From an uncultured Porphyromonadaceae bacterium (GTDB taxonomy: Bacteria; Bacteroidota; Bacteroidia; Bacteroidales; Muribaculaceae), in assembly GCA_946553045.1 (NCBI GenBank), contig CAMNRO010000029.1, positions 1 through 33,704 on the forward strand: DNA of 33,704 nt, written 5' to 3'. The notes beneath the pieces were generated by a model. The model saw nothing but the letters and a program-made list of their open reading frames with translations. It was not told the origin of the DNA and ran no database searches. Positions 6,682 to 14,574 of this stretch are shown in pieces. Each line of letters opens with the position of its first letter. Positions within the stretch are counted from its first letter, which is position 1. A program made the translations under genes and the position numbers.

Positions 6682-7500
6682 TTACCAAAGTCGCTCGCGG
6701 TCGGAGCGGAGCAGGCGGAAAGCACGGAAGGCGCCGGCACATAGGTAGCGGAGCGACTTCAGAAGAGTGCTCTGGCCGTTTTTTCTGAGACGGACGGCCT
6801 TGAGGAGAAGCCGCGGACCGAAGCTGCGCGGATACATCAGCGCGGCAATGCAGCCCTGGGCGCGGAGTGTCTGTGGCGACACGGTTTTGCCGAAGCCGGT
6901 GTGGGCATGGGGGTGCGAGCCTATTACGATTGGCGCGAAGCGGCATTCGAGGCCTCGGCGCATGGCCGTGAGGTGGAAAAGCTCGTCTTCGCCGCCGTGC
7001 ATGTCGGGCGAGTTGAGTCCGAAATCGGGGTGGAAACGCAGCTGGCCTATTCTGCTGCGGCGCACGGCGAGCTCGCAGGAGCATACAAAGTAGTCGGTCG
7101 GATATTTGCCTTTGAAAATGAACTCCTTGTCGGGATACCACCGGTCTCCGGGCCGTTCGATGATGAAGGAGAAGACTGCGGTGTCCTTGCGCTTGTCCAT
7201 GTATTCAAGCGCTTCTTTAATTCCTTGGGCTGAGAGGCTTTCGTCGTCGTCGGCAATTATGACGAGGTCGGCCTTGCAGAGTGCCAGTGCGCAGTTACGG
7301 TTAAGCGACAGGCCTATTGTATCGGTGCGGGCAACCGTTATATCGTGTCGTGCGGCTATCGATTCCGGCAGAGGGGCGTTTTCGTGGTGTTGCCACGACA
7401 CGACATAGCGCACACCGTCGATTTCAGGGAAATTCCCTGCGGCGATACGGGCGGCCCCGTCGGGCCCGTAGGTCGATATGGCTATGTCGAGACGGCTCAT
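6682..7500 (-). CDS. Glycosyltransferase, GT2-like (GT-A fold)
   Basis: 272 residues. The N-terminus RLDIAISTYGPDG is a GT2-like first strand; IIADDDES at about 88-95 supplies the DxD-type nucleotide-sugar and metal motif; GGED near 174-177 fits the catalytic-base region. The C-terminal 60 residues are basic and probably membrane-associated. The sequence departs from typical GT2 in its 'VVSWQHHEN' second strand, so the donor and acceptor cannot be named. The start ATG at 7500 lies 3 nt after the stop codon of the preceding glycosyltransferase gene, so both are translated from one message. With the DUF6056 membrane protein upstream it probably helps build a surface glycan. Confidence 0.85.
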   Translation of the reverse strand: MSRLDIAISTYGPDGAARIAAGNFPEIDGVRYVVSWQHHENAPLPESIAARHDITVARTDTIGLSLNRNCALALCKADLVIIADDDESLSAQGIKEALEYMDKRKDTAVFSFIIERPGDRWYPDKEFIFKGKYPTDYFVCSCELAVRRSRIGQLRFHPDFGLNSPDMHGGEDELFHLTAMRRGLECRFAPIVIGSHPHAHTGFGKTVSPQTLRAQGCIAALMYPRSFGPRLLLKAVRLRKNGQSTLLKSLRYLCAGAFRAFRLLRSDRERLW

Positions 7501-7503
7501 CTG

Positions 7504-8496
7504 TTATCTTTGAAAAAGTTTATAGGCCACGCGGCAGACGGCCCACAGGGGCTTGAATTTCATGGCCGCAAACGCAAACCGCGCTCTTCGGGGCAATTGC
7601 GGAGACACGAAGGCGGAGTCTGCCATGGCTTGACGGGCAGCATCGATGCGGCCCGATATGAAGGCCTTGGATATTGCGAAGAGCATCTGCCGTGTGTAGA
7701 AGTCCTTAAGCAGGGACGGGTCGAAGGTGAGCTCTTCGGCGAGTTTCTTTGTCATGACGGCCACTTTGCTCGCGAATATTGCCGCCTTGGCCGGATTTTC
7801 CATCGACGACAGGCTGTCGTGGCCTGTGCGGTAGGCCAGCACGGGCGTGCAGTCGTAGGCTATGCGGCCCGAAGCGGCCATCAGCACCTCGAGCTGGAAG
7901 TCTTCGCAGGGCAGATTGCGGCCATAGAAGAAGTCGGAATATTTCTGGGTGAGGGCAATGGCCGTGTCGCGGCGGTACATCGAGGTGCATAGGTGTATGA
8001 ATACCTCGTCCTTGCGGTGCTGTAGCAGGTATGGCAGCATTTTGGCGCCGTCGACCACATAATCCTGGTCGGGCACGGCATGGTCTTCCGAAAAACTCAT
8101 GCTGCCGTCGGGGTGGAGATACTGCCATGCGCCGTGACAGAGCACAATCGAGGGGTCGGAGTCCATCAGAGCGGCCTGGCGGGCAAGCTTGTTGGGGTCG
8201 GTCCAAAGGTCGTCGCCGGCGAGGTCGGCTATATACTTGCCGCGGCACTCGTAGAGGGTGTCGTAGTAGTTGTCGGCTATGCCCTTGTTCTCGTCATTGA
8301 GTATGGCACGCACCTTGCCCGGATAGCGCTCGGCATACTCGCGGCAGATGGCCGGAGTACGGTCGGCCGAACAGTCGTCGGCCACCACGACCTCGAAGTC
8401 GAAGTCGGTCTGCTGGGCCAATATCGAGTCGAGAGCGGCACCGATGGTGTCCTCCTGATTGTAAGTGCATACTATTACCGATACCTTGGGTGTCAT
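7504..8496 (-). CDS. Glycosyltransferase family 2
   Basis: 330 residues, a canonical GT2 domain at the N-terminus: VSVIVCTYNQEDTIGAALDS (residues 5-24), VVVADDCSADRT with the first aspartates, and DLAGDDLW as the DxD-type motif near residue 95. The C-terminal third is helical and basic. Transfer of a sugar from a nucleotide donor to a lipid-linked or surface glycan in the cytoplasm is expected; the specificity is not visible. Its ATG (8496-8494) overlaps the TGA of the DUF6056 gene (8495-8493) in an ATGA, which indicates translational coupling. Confidence 0.93.
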   Translation of the reverse strand: MTPKVSVIVCTYNQEDTIGAALDSILAQQTDFDFEVVVADDCSADRTPAICREYAERYPGKVRAILNDENKGIADNYYDTLYECRGKYIADLAGDDLWTDPNKLARQAALMDSDPSIVLCHGAWQYLHPDGSMSFSEDHAVPDQDYVVDGAKMLPYLLQHRKDEVFIHLCTSMYRRDTAIALTQKYSDFFYGRNLPCEDFQLEVLMAASGRIAYDCTPVLAYRTGHDSLSSMENPAKAAIFASKVAVMTKKLAEELTFDPSLLKDFYTRQMLFAISKAFISGRIDAARQAMADSAFVSPQLPRRARFAFAAMKFKPLWAVCRVAYKLFQR

Positions 8497-10016
8497 CGGA
8501 TATCTTCTATTTTAATCTCGGCATGGAGATATGGTCTTTTATTGCAGTATAGTGCGAATGACAGAGAATCGTTTTGCTCGAAAGTTATATCTTTATCTCT
8601 GTCGAAATCGAGAGTCTTGTCGGGCATGGCTATATCCAGCAGCGGGGGCAGAATCTGTTTCGAGAGTGTGAATTCTGCCGGATAGCGGCGTGATTGAATG
8701 AGAAGCCATGTCTGCGGACCAATCCGCACGGCCATATTGGTGTCGCGTACGGCCGCGTAATGCCGCATTGATTCCGGCCTCAGATACAGCGTCGGTATAT
8801 CCGGGTTATGGGCGCTGCTTTCCATGCGGTATTCGCCGATGGCATACTGGGTGCGGTGGAAATATTCGGCAAACAGACTGTCAGGCACATAGACGATTCC
8901 GTCGGACGACGATGCGTGAGAAGAGTATATCGAGCGGTCGTAGTCGTTGAAGCGGGCGGTCTGTACGCCGTGTATTATGCCGGCGACCATGCATGCGGTC
9001 AGGGCGATGGCTGTTGCCGGCCATGGCAGCGGCCTGTCGCGGAGGACCGTCATGGCAAGGATTATAAGGCCGATGCCTCCCGCCACGAGCATTCGGGCGC
9101 CGGAGCCATAGCCGGTGATAATTCCTATGGAGAAGTTCGTGATAATCAGAACAAGGATAAGGAGTGTTCCTGCCGACAGGTTCTGTCTGAGCACGCTGCG
9201 GCGTAGCCATAGTATGACAATACACACGGCAGGTACGACGAGCCCGGGGAAAACGGCGCTTATAGACCCGATGTTATGCTTGTGCTCCGGGTTGATTGAG
9301 TTGAATCTAAGCCAGTTGCCGGGAGCGACTACAAGCACGATGGCGCCGAGGCCGAGAAAGACGGCACAGACCCATTGCAGGGGCGTGAGCCGGAAACGCC
9401 GTGCACAGGCATAGACGGCGACGGCCATGCACAGTGGGGCTGAGAAACTTTCGTTGCTTTCGCCACAGAGGAAGCTGAACAGCCCCGCGGCCGCCAGCGC
9501 GATGACAGATTGCCGCCCTTGGCCGAAGAATATCATCAGCCAGATTATGAGGATCAAGGAACACCAGGCATAGTTGACCTGAAAGGCCGGGTCGAACCGC
9601 AGCGGGAGGAGCATGCCGAAGACCAGCATACATGCCATGAGGCTATTGGCTAATGTGTATTTATGATTTGAGCAGAATCTTACGATAAGCCATGGTAACG
9701 TGCCCCATACGGCTCCGTTGAAGAGGGCAAACCAGAATTTATCGAGCAGTCCGCAGAAAATCTGCACGATAAAATGGACGAAAAAGCGTCCGTTGGTGAC
9801 GATATAGTGGTTGCACTGCGAGTACCAGATGTCCGTGAGGTTTCTGACATATTTTTCAGGTATGTCGTTTTCGCCCGGAGGATGAAAATATTTATAGGCT
9901 ATAGGGTCTGCGTACCACTCCGAGAAATATGAAAATAGAAATCCGATGATACCCATCGCCAGGAATGGTATCATATATTTATACTTGGATTTTGAAGCGG
10001 CGCAGATGTCTTTCAT
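8493..10016 (-). CDS. Polytopic membrane protein, DUF6056-like
   Basis: 507 residues with about eleven predicted membrane helices between residue 15 and 355 and a soluble C-terminal domain of roughly 150 residues. The first periplasmic loop contains 'HYIVTNGRFFVHF', typical of DUF6056-like proteins of Bacteroidales and of GT-C-like membrane glycosyltransferases. This and its position just before two GT2 genes suggest a role in glycan transfer or export, but no catalytic motif can be assigned. It is coupled at both ends: its ATG overlaps the birA TGA (10016-10013, ATGA), and its TGA overlaps the next ATG (8496-8493). Confidence 0.8.
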   Translation of the reverse strand: MKDICAASKSKYKYMIPFLAMGIIGFLFSYFSEWYADPIAYKYFHPPGENDIPEKYVRNLTDIWYSQCNHYIVTNGRFFVHFIVQIFCGLLDKFWFALFNGAVWGTLPWLIVRFCSNHKYTLANSLMACMLVFGMLLPLRFDPAFQVNYAWCSLILIIWLMIFFGQGRQSVIALAAAGLFSFLCGESNESFSAPLCMAVAVYACARRFRLTPLQWVCAVFLGLGAIVLVVAPGNWLRFNSINPEHKHNIGSISAVFPGLVVPAVCIVILWLRRSVLRQNLSAGTLLILVLIITNFSIGIITGYGSGARMLVAGGIGLIILAMTVLRDRPLPWPATAIALTACMVAGIIHGVQTARFNDYDRSIYSSHASSSDGIVYVPDSLFAEYFHRTQYAIGEYRMESSAHNPDIPTLYLRPESMRHYAAVRDTNMAVRIGPQTWLLIQSRRYPAEFTLSKQILPPLLDIAMPDKTLDFDRDKDITFEQNDSLSFALYCNKRPYLHAEIKIEDIR

Positions 10017-10747
10017 AGGACGAAGGCGACTTCTTTGAAGGTGAAGCGGCGGTTGCCGGTGAGGGTGAGGGTGCCGTCGGGCGACACGGATTCGATGGCG
10101 GCATCGAAGCGGGAGCCGTCGGGTGTGGCGAATGGCCAGCGGCCTTCGCGGCGCCAGAGGCGGCTCATGTAGCGGGCGGTGAGGGCTTCGGGGTCGGGCG
10201 CGGCCTCGTAGCCGGCGAGGGCGTCGCTGATGGCCCGGCAGAGGCGTTCGAGCAGCGGTTCAAGCTTGTATGTGCGCCCGGTGAATTGGCAGAGCGAGGC
10301 GGGGTTGGGGGCGTCGCTGACGAAGCGCGTCTGGTTCACGTTGAGCCCTATTCCGGCTATGGCGCGGTCTATGTGGCGTCCGGTGAGGGTGTTCTCGATG
10401 AGGATTCCGCAGATTTTACGGTCGGCCACGTAGATGTCGTTTGGCCACTTGATTTCGGTGCGGAGCGGGCTGTCGGCCTCGTCGAAAAGGGCGTCGACAG
10501 TGTCGGTGATTGCCAGCGACACAATCATCGACAGCTCGAACTGGCGCGCCGCCTCGATGGTGCGTGGGCGCAGCAGTTGCGAGAATGTGAGGTTGGCTCC
10601 GGGTTCGGCCTCCCATGTGTTGCCGCGCTGGCCGCGTCCGGCGGTCTGAGTGCGTGTGGCTATGACGAAGCCGCCGGGCGCGTCGGGGCGTCCGGCCAGC
10701 TCGGTGTTGGTCGATGTGCAGCTGTCAAGCCACTCGATGAGGCTCAT
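10013..10747 (-). CDS. birA: Biotin--[acetyl-CoA-carboxylase] ligase, HTH-less
   Basis: 244-residue enzyme that activates biotin with ATP and attaches it to the carrier lysine of acyl-CoA carboxylases. Visible motifs: the TSTNTE start of the catalytic domain (residues 11-16), the nucleotide loop GRGQRGNTW (37-45), KWPND (100-104) and Lys111 in RKICGIL at the position of the biotin-binding lysine of E. coli BirA. The C-terminal SH3-like domain (about 195-244) is present. The N-terminal helix-turn-helix of bifunctional BirA is missing, so it is a plain ligase and not the biotin operon repressor. The ATG at 10747 overlaps the tsaE TGA (ATGA); the longer frame to 10855 would overlap tsaE and is not used. 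Confidence 0.94.
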   Translation of the reverse strand: MSLIEWLDSCTSTNTELAGRPDAPGGFVIATRTQTAGRGQRGNTWEAEPGANLTFSQLLRPRTIEAARQFELSMIVSLAITDTVDALFDEADSPLRTEIKWPNDIYVADRKICGILIENTLTGRHIDRAIAGIGLNVNQTRFVSDAPNPASLCQFTGRTYKLEPLLERLCRAISDALAGYEAAPDPEALTARYMSRLWRREGRWPFATPDGSRFDAAIESVSPDGTLTLTGNRRFTFKEVAFVL

Positions 10748-11169
10748 TCGCTGATGGTGAGTGTGCGCGAATCGTCGTCGTTGACGGTGATTTTTACCGA
10801 TACGGTGTCGTTGGGCAGTGCGGCGGCGATGCGCTCGGGCCATTCGATGAGGCATACGGCGCCGGAGTCGAAGTAGTCTTCGATACCGAGTTCGAGAGCC
10901 TCTTCGAGCGATTCCACGCGGTAGAAATCGAAGTGATAGATGAGTTCGGCTGTCGTTTCGGAGCGGTATTCGTTGATGAGGGCGAATGTGGGCGAGGCAG
11001 TCTCGGCAGTGTCTACGCCGAGCACTTCGCAGAGAGCGTTGATGAAGGTTGTTTTTCCGGCTCCCATGTCGCCATAGAATGCGAAGACTGTGTTGTCGCC
11101 CATTTCGGCGGCGAACTGGCGTGCTGCTTCGGGCAGCGCCTCAACAGAGGGTATTTCTATTTTTTTCAT
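10744..11169 (-). CDS. tsaE: tRNA t6A37 synthesis ATPase TsaE
   Basis: 141-residue P-loop ATPase that works with TsaB and TsaD in forming threonylcarbamoyladenosine at position 37 of tRNAs. Walker A is GDMGAGKT (33-40); the conserved [10 protein letters not shown] (59-68), HFDFYR (79-84) and EWPER (109-113) segments are all present, and the length is typical. The ATG overlaps the porX TGA (11169-11166) and its own TGA overlaps the birA ATG, so it sits coupled inside the porX run. tsaB and tsaD are not in the window. Confidence 0.96.
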   Translation of the reverse strand: MKKIEIPSVEALPEAARQFAAEMGDNTVFAFYGDMGAGKTTFINALCEVLGVDTAETASPTFALINEYRSETTAELIYHFDFYRVESLEEALELGIEDYFDSGAVCLIEWPERIAAALPNDTVSVKITVNDDDSRTLTISE

Positions 11170-12722
11170 GACTTCTTGGGTGTGAGAGTGATAAGGGGCA
11201 CCAGCATTTCTTCCATCGAGATGCCTCCGTGCTGGAAGGTGCCGGTGTAGTATTGCACGTAGTAGTTGTAGTTGTTGGGGTAGGCGAAAAAGTCGTTGCG
11301 GGCCGCAAAGATGTAGGTCGTCGACACGTTGGGCGAGGGCAGGCCGAAGCGCTGCGGATTCTTGATTTCGAACACCTGGCGCGAGTTGTAGGCAAGGTTT
11401 TTGCCCAGTTTGTAGCGCAGATTGGTGTTCGTATTGCGGTCGCCGACAACTTTCACGGGTGTGTCGACGCGTATTGTGCCGTGGTCGGTGGTGAGCACTA
11501 TCTTGTAGCCCTTTTCGGCTATGCGGCGGAACACGTCGATGGCCGACGAGTGGCGGAACCAGGCCTCGGTCAGGTCGCGGTAGGCGGCGTTTGTGGCGGC
11601 AAGCTCGCGTATCATCTTCGACTCGGTGCGCGCGTGCGACATCATGTCGATGAAGTTGAAGATGATGATGTTGAGGTCGTTTGCCTCGAGGCGGTCGAAT
11701 TCGCGCAACAGGCGCTCGGCGCCGGCGCTGTCGTTTATCTTGGTGTAGGAGAATTTATTGTTGCGGCGGTAGCGTTCGAGCTGGGTGGCGATGAGGGGCG
11801 ACTCGTTGATGTTCTTGCCCTCTTCCGAATCCTCGTCGATCCATAGCTCGGGGAATAATTTTTCTATCTGCGCCGGCATAAGACCCGAGAAAATGGCATT
11901 GCGGGCATACTGTGTGGCCGTCGGCAGAATCGAGGTGTAGAGGCGCTCGTCCATGTTGAACATGTCGGCGAGCAGAGGCTTCACCGTGCGCCACTGGTCG
12001 AGGCGGAAGTTGTCGAGGAGTATGAAAAACACCTTTTCGCCCGCGTCGAGCAGCGGAAATACCACCGAGGGGAATATTCGCGGGCTCATCAGGGGCGCCT
12101 CGGGGGCGGTGCAGCCGTCGGGCACCCAGTCCTCGTAGCGTCGGCGCACCCATTTGTAGAATTCGGCGTCGGCTTCTTTCTTCTGAGTCTCGAGCAGCTC
12201 GTCCATGCTCGAACCGGCTCCGGCAAGCTCCATTTCGCGGAATACGAGACGCTCGTAGAGCGCATACCAGTCGTCGATGCTGTCGGCGCTGTTGATGAGC
12301 ATGCTCAGATTGCCGAAGTCCTCGCGGTAGTCGCGCTGCGTCTTCTCCTGCACGAGCTGACCGGCATGGAGGTGTTTCTTGATGGCAATGAGTATCTGAC
12401 TGGGATTCACCGGCTTGATGAGATAATCGGCAATCTTGCTGCCGACAGCCTGGTCCATGATGTTCTCCTCCTCGCTCTTGGTAATCATAATCACCGGAAT
12501 ATGAGGCAGACGCTGCTTTATCATGGAGAGCGTCTCCAGGCCGGTGAGGCCGGGCATATTCTCGTCGAGTATGATGAGGTCGAATGGCTCGGCAAGGGCA
12601 AGGTCGAGCGCGTCGCGGCCGTTGTTTGCCGTTGTCACATCATAGCCCTTATTTCGCAGAAAGAGCATATGGGGCTTCAGGAGGTCGATTTCGTCGTCGG
12701 CCCAGAGTATTCGTTGCTTCAT
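11166..12722 (-). CDS. porX: PorX-type response regulator with alkaline-phosphatase-like output domain
   Basis: 518 residues. Residues 1-118 form a CheY-like receiver with acidic pair Asp9/Asp10, phospho-acceptor Asp53 (ILDENMPG) and Lys103. Residues about 205-518 form a PglZ/alkaline-phosphatase-superfamily domain. All expected metal and nucleophile positions can be seen: Asp237, Thr268/Thr270, Asp359, His363, Asp413-His414 and His498. PorX controls type IX secretion and its genes in Bacteroidetes; its output domain has been reported to hydrolyse oligonucleotides (recalled knowledge). Start choice: ATG at 12722 gives the family start [14 protein letters not shown] at 12728 and TTG at 12735-12737 are alternatives, but the TTG falls inside the -7 box. 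First gene of a coupled run (ATGA overlap with tsaE). The kinase at 28110 is a possible partner. Confidence 0.93.
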   Translation of the reverse strand: MKQRILWADDEIDLLKPHMLFLRNKGYDVTTANNGRDALDLALAEPFDLIILDENMPGLTGLETLSMIKQRLPHIPVIMITKSEEENIMDQAVGSKIADYLIKPVNPSQILIAIKKHLHAGQLVQEKTQRDYREDFGNLSMLINSADSIDDWYALYERLVFREMELAGAGSSMDELLETQKKEADAEFYKWVRRRYEDWVPDGCTAPEAPLMSPRIFPSVVFPLLDAGEKVFFILLDNFRLDQWRTVKPLLADMFNMDERLYTSILPTATQYARNAIFSGLMPAQIEKLFPELWIDEDSEEGKNINESPLIATQLERYRRNNKFSYTKINDSAGAERLLREFDRLEANDLNIIIFNFIDMMSHARTESKMIRELAATNAAYRDLTEAWFRHSSAIDVFRRIAEKGYKIVLTTDHGTIRVDTPVKVVGDRNTNTNLRYKLGKNLAYNSRQVFEIKNPQRFGLPSPNVSTTYIFAARNDFFAYPNNYNYYVQYYTGTFQHGGISMEEMLVPLITLTPKKS

Positions 12723-12734
12723 ATTCATTTCACG

Positions 12735-12765
12735 CAAAAATACTCATTTCCCCCCAATCCTGCAA
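12735..12765 (-). promoter_or_regulatory. Promoter of the porX run
   Basis: Minus strand: TTG (12765-12763), 20-nt spacer, TATTTTTG (12742-12735). The box ends only 12 nt before the porX ATG at 12722, so the mRNA should have a leader of only a few bases. A dyad TGCAAC (12761-12766) / GTTGCA (12775-12780) covers the -33 element and could be an operator. Confidence 0.75.
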
Positions 12766-12784
12766 CCCCGCAGAGTTGCAATGG

Positions 12785-13321
12785 CTATTCTATGACGATA
12801 GAGAACTCTCCTTCATAGAGCTTGTTTATTTCTTTCTCTATTTCAGATAGCGAAATCAGTCGGGAATCAAGCATTTTCCGATTTATCAGGACATAAATCG
12901 AATTTTCGATGTCGTAGCCTTGAGCGAATGTCCGGGAGCCGAATATAGAGAGCATCATTCGGCGATAGAAGCGGAATCGTTTGTTCGGGCCGTCTGTATC
13001 ATTTAAATTCGGGGCGGCTACAAATCCGAAGGATATGCAATTGTCGTTCTTGAAATAGTCGAGCATTATCATTATACAAGACATCACGATTGTGCGGGGT
13101 TCGTAATCATATGTCAGGTATGAATATCGTTCTTTACTGTCAGCGACACCTTTCCAATAGAACTTCAAGCCCAAAAAGTTGTTGGAAAAATGCTCAATCT
13201 CGACTATATAGCGTTTATTGCTTTTCGATGACTTGAAAGACCATAAATCAATAATGCGGAGCGTCGATGCATCGGTGCTCCGCATTATGAATGTGGCTTT
13301 ATAGTAATTTATTTTGGTCAA
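12785..13321 (-). CDS. Unknown conserved-looking protein paired with a 51-residue ORF
   Basis: 178 residues from a TTG start at 13321, or 166 residues from the ATG at 13285. The TTG overlaps the TGA of the upstream 51-residue gene (TTGA), which favours coupling and the longer form. No known domain is recognised. Visible features: 'LRIIDLWSFKSSKSNKRYIV' at about 21-40, a hydrophobic helix about 78-89, 'NKRFRFYRRMM' near 132-142 and an acidic C-terminal helix (EIEKEINKLYEGEF). It has no signal peptide or membrane segment, so it is likely cytoplasmic. The AT-rich composition contrasts with the porX run next to it. The small basic partner and coupled translation resemble a toxin-antitoxin or similar two-gene module, but there is no direct proof. 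Confidence 0.75.
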   Translation of the reverse strand: MTKINYYKATFIMRSTDASTLRIIDLWSFKSSKSNKRYIVEIEHFSNNFLGLKFYWKGVADSKERYSYLTYDYEPRTIVMSCIMIMLDYFKNDNCISFGFVAAPNLNDTDGPNKRFRFYRRMMLSIFGSRTFAQGYDIENSIYVLINRKMLDSRLISLSEIEKEINKLYEGEFSIVIE

Positions 13322-13473
13322 GGCAGCAGATATCCGTAAGAAGGCACGCGGTATAGTTCGCGTTCTTTTTCAGAAACCAATGTAATATGTATTCCAGGGG
13401 TGCGTGCAACGCTCTTCGCTGCCTTGCGGGCTGCGTTGACCGATTTTACATTATGTTTCTTTAATGGTTTCAT
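13318..13473 (-). CDS. 51-residue basic protein upstream of the unknown gene
   Basis: ATG at 13473, TGA at 13320-13318. The protein begins MKPLKKHNVKSVNAARKAAK and ends YRVPSYGYLLP. The N-terminal half is rich in Lys, Arg and Ala and probably forms a helix; the rest could be a beta strand plus a tail. A well-placed promoter lies at 13495-13525, the stop overlaps the next start, and the frame is compact, which together support a real gene. Function unknown; antitoxin, chaperone or DNA-binding roles are possible. Confidence 0.65.
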   Translation of the reverse strand: MKPLKKHNVKSVNAARKAAKSVARTPGIHITLVSEKERELYRVPSYGYLLP

Positions 13474-13494
13474 TGTCTTGCTTTTTTAACAACG

Positions 13495-13525
13495 CAAATA
13501 TAAGATTTTTAGTTTGTATTACCAA
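13495..13525 (-). promoter_or_regulatory. Promoter of the 51-residue ORF and its partner
   Basis: Minus strand: TTTG (13526-13523), 20-nt spacer, TATATTTG (13502-13495). The match to the Bacteroidetes consensus is complete. Predicted leader is about 16 nt. Confidence 0.8.
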
Positions 13526-13551
13526 AAAACATGTAAGTCATTTCTTCTTAG

Positions 13552-14382
13552 TCAGAGGCGTACCACAGCGGACGATGCTCCGCGGCGCAGTATGTAGATT
13601 CCGTGTGCGGGCTCGTTTACGCGGATTCCTTGCAGATTATAATACTCCACAAGCGTTTCGGCTGCGTCTTTGCCGGGCAGGACTGCCGCTCCGGCAGCAT
13701 TATCGCGCACGGGGCGTATGGGCATTCCGAGCTGTACCGAACTCATCATGCCTGCAACCGGCGTAGTGCCGTTGATGACGAATACGTAGCTGTTGGTCAT
13801 GCGGTAGACCGAACCTGCCCATTCCTCTGTTTCTGTGCTGCATGCCGAGGTTGAAAGATAAACCATTTTGGGGGTGATATTTCTCGATTTGTTCATATAA
13901 CCACCGGCGGGAATGAAAATGGAGTTGCCGTTTGTGGCAGTAAATGAGATGCCTTCAGATGTTATTTCCAGGGTGCATTCATTGATAAGTTCGCGGAATT
14001 CTTCAATCGTCGGGATGCGCCAACCGTTGCCGAGAAGCGTGCGGGCGGCATCAAATTCCGTACCCGAAATATTGTCTGTGCCAAAGTCATGAATCTGGGT
14101 CATGTCTCCGTCGTCGCAGTGGGTATATGTATCCCAGTGATAGCTTTCTTTGGTGAATGTTTCGCCGAAAGCATAATAATTTCCTGGTTCGGCTGATGAC
14201 GCGGCGCCGAGATTTGCATTCGCCCACTCTACGCTCAGACTGAGATCGACTGCCACGGGCTGTGGTAAGTCGGAGGCAGTGACCGCTAATGTCGAAGCAA
14301 GCGCAATCGCGGAGATTATCGACCGGCATACGTAAGCCACAGAGCCGACTTTACGCGGAATTATTCTAACAGAATGTATCAT
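13552..14382 (-). CDS. Exported DUF1566/Fibrobacter-paralog-type protein with sorting-like tail
   Basis: 276 residues from ATG 14382; the TTG at 14397 overlaps the -7 box and is excluded. A signal-peptide-like hydrophobic segment lies at about 20-36 (SIISAIALASTLAVTAS) after an unusually long basic lead. The body shows the 'VDLSLSVEWANANLGA ... YYAFGET ... GNGWRIPTIEEFREL ... IFIPAGGYM' pattern of the Fibrobacter succinogenes major paralogous domain / DUF1566-like surface proteins. The C-terminus 'EYYNLQGIRV...GIYILRRG' resembles type IX secretion sorting tails and matches the tail of the protein at 21471. Likely a surface or secreted protein of unknown function. A TATATTTG promoter lies directly upstream. 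Confidence 0.8.
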   Translation of the reverse strand: MIHSVRIIPRKVGSVAYVCRSIISAIALASTLAVTASDLPQPVAVDLSLSVEWANANLGAASSAEPGNYYAFGETFTKESYHWDTYTHCDDGDMTQIHDFGTDNISGTEFDAARTLLGNGWRIPTIEEFRELINECTLEITSEGISFTATNGNSIFIPAGGYMNKSRNITPKMVYLSTSACSTETEEWAGSVYRMTNSYVFVINGTTPVAGMMSSVQLGMPIRPVRDNAAGAAVLPGKDAAETLVEYYNLQGIRVNEPAHGIYILRRGASSAVVRL

Positions 14383-14394
14383 TGGTTTTTGTCG

Positions 14395-14426
14395 CAAATA
14401 TATAACAATTTTTTGAAGATGTCCAA
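14395..14426 (-). promoter_or_regulatory. Promoter of the DUF1566-like gene
   Basis: Minus strand: TTG (14426-14424), 21-nt spacer, TATATTTG (14402-14395). The ATG at 14382 follows 12 nt after the box, so the leader is very short. Confidence 0.7.
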
Positions 14427-14498
14427 GAATATACTGCTTTAGCGAATTTTAACATTTGCCTCACGTTTTCAGGGGAGACGCAAGAAAGACCGTTTACA

Positions 14499-14506
14499 TA
14501 CATTTG
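14499..14506 (+). promoter_or_regulatory. Putative -7 box of the leucine-rich repeat gene
   Basis: TACATTTG on the plus strand. No TTG is found 19-21 nt upstream, so the -33 element is missing or activator-dependent. The predicted start of transcription falls on the hairpin 14511-14534. Confidence 0.5.
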
Positions 14507-14510
14507 CAGT

Positions 14511-14534
14511 CTGAGGGCATAGGATTGCCCTCAG
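14511..14534 (+). promoter_or_regulatory. 5'-UTR hairpin ahead of the leucine-rich repeat gene
   Basis: CTGAGGGCA (14511-14519) pairs perfectly with TGCCCTCAG (14526-14534) around a 6-nt loop. It would sit at the very 5' end of the transcript, 40 nt before the start codon, where it could protect the mRNA from decay. It could also be an operator. Confidence 0.55.
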
Positions 14535-14574
14535 GCTGTCAAAAACAATACAATATCTAAACCCAAAATATGCA

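Noticed and set aside
6650..7141. N-terminal extension of the GH97 reading frame
   Set aside because: It overlaps the glycosyltransferase gene, is Arg-rich, and would bury a good signal peptide.
11166..12722. PglZ-like domain as part of a BREX defence system
   Set aside because: The receiver domain and full architecture identify PorX; no other BREX gene is present.
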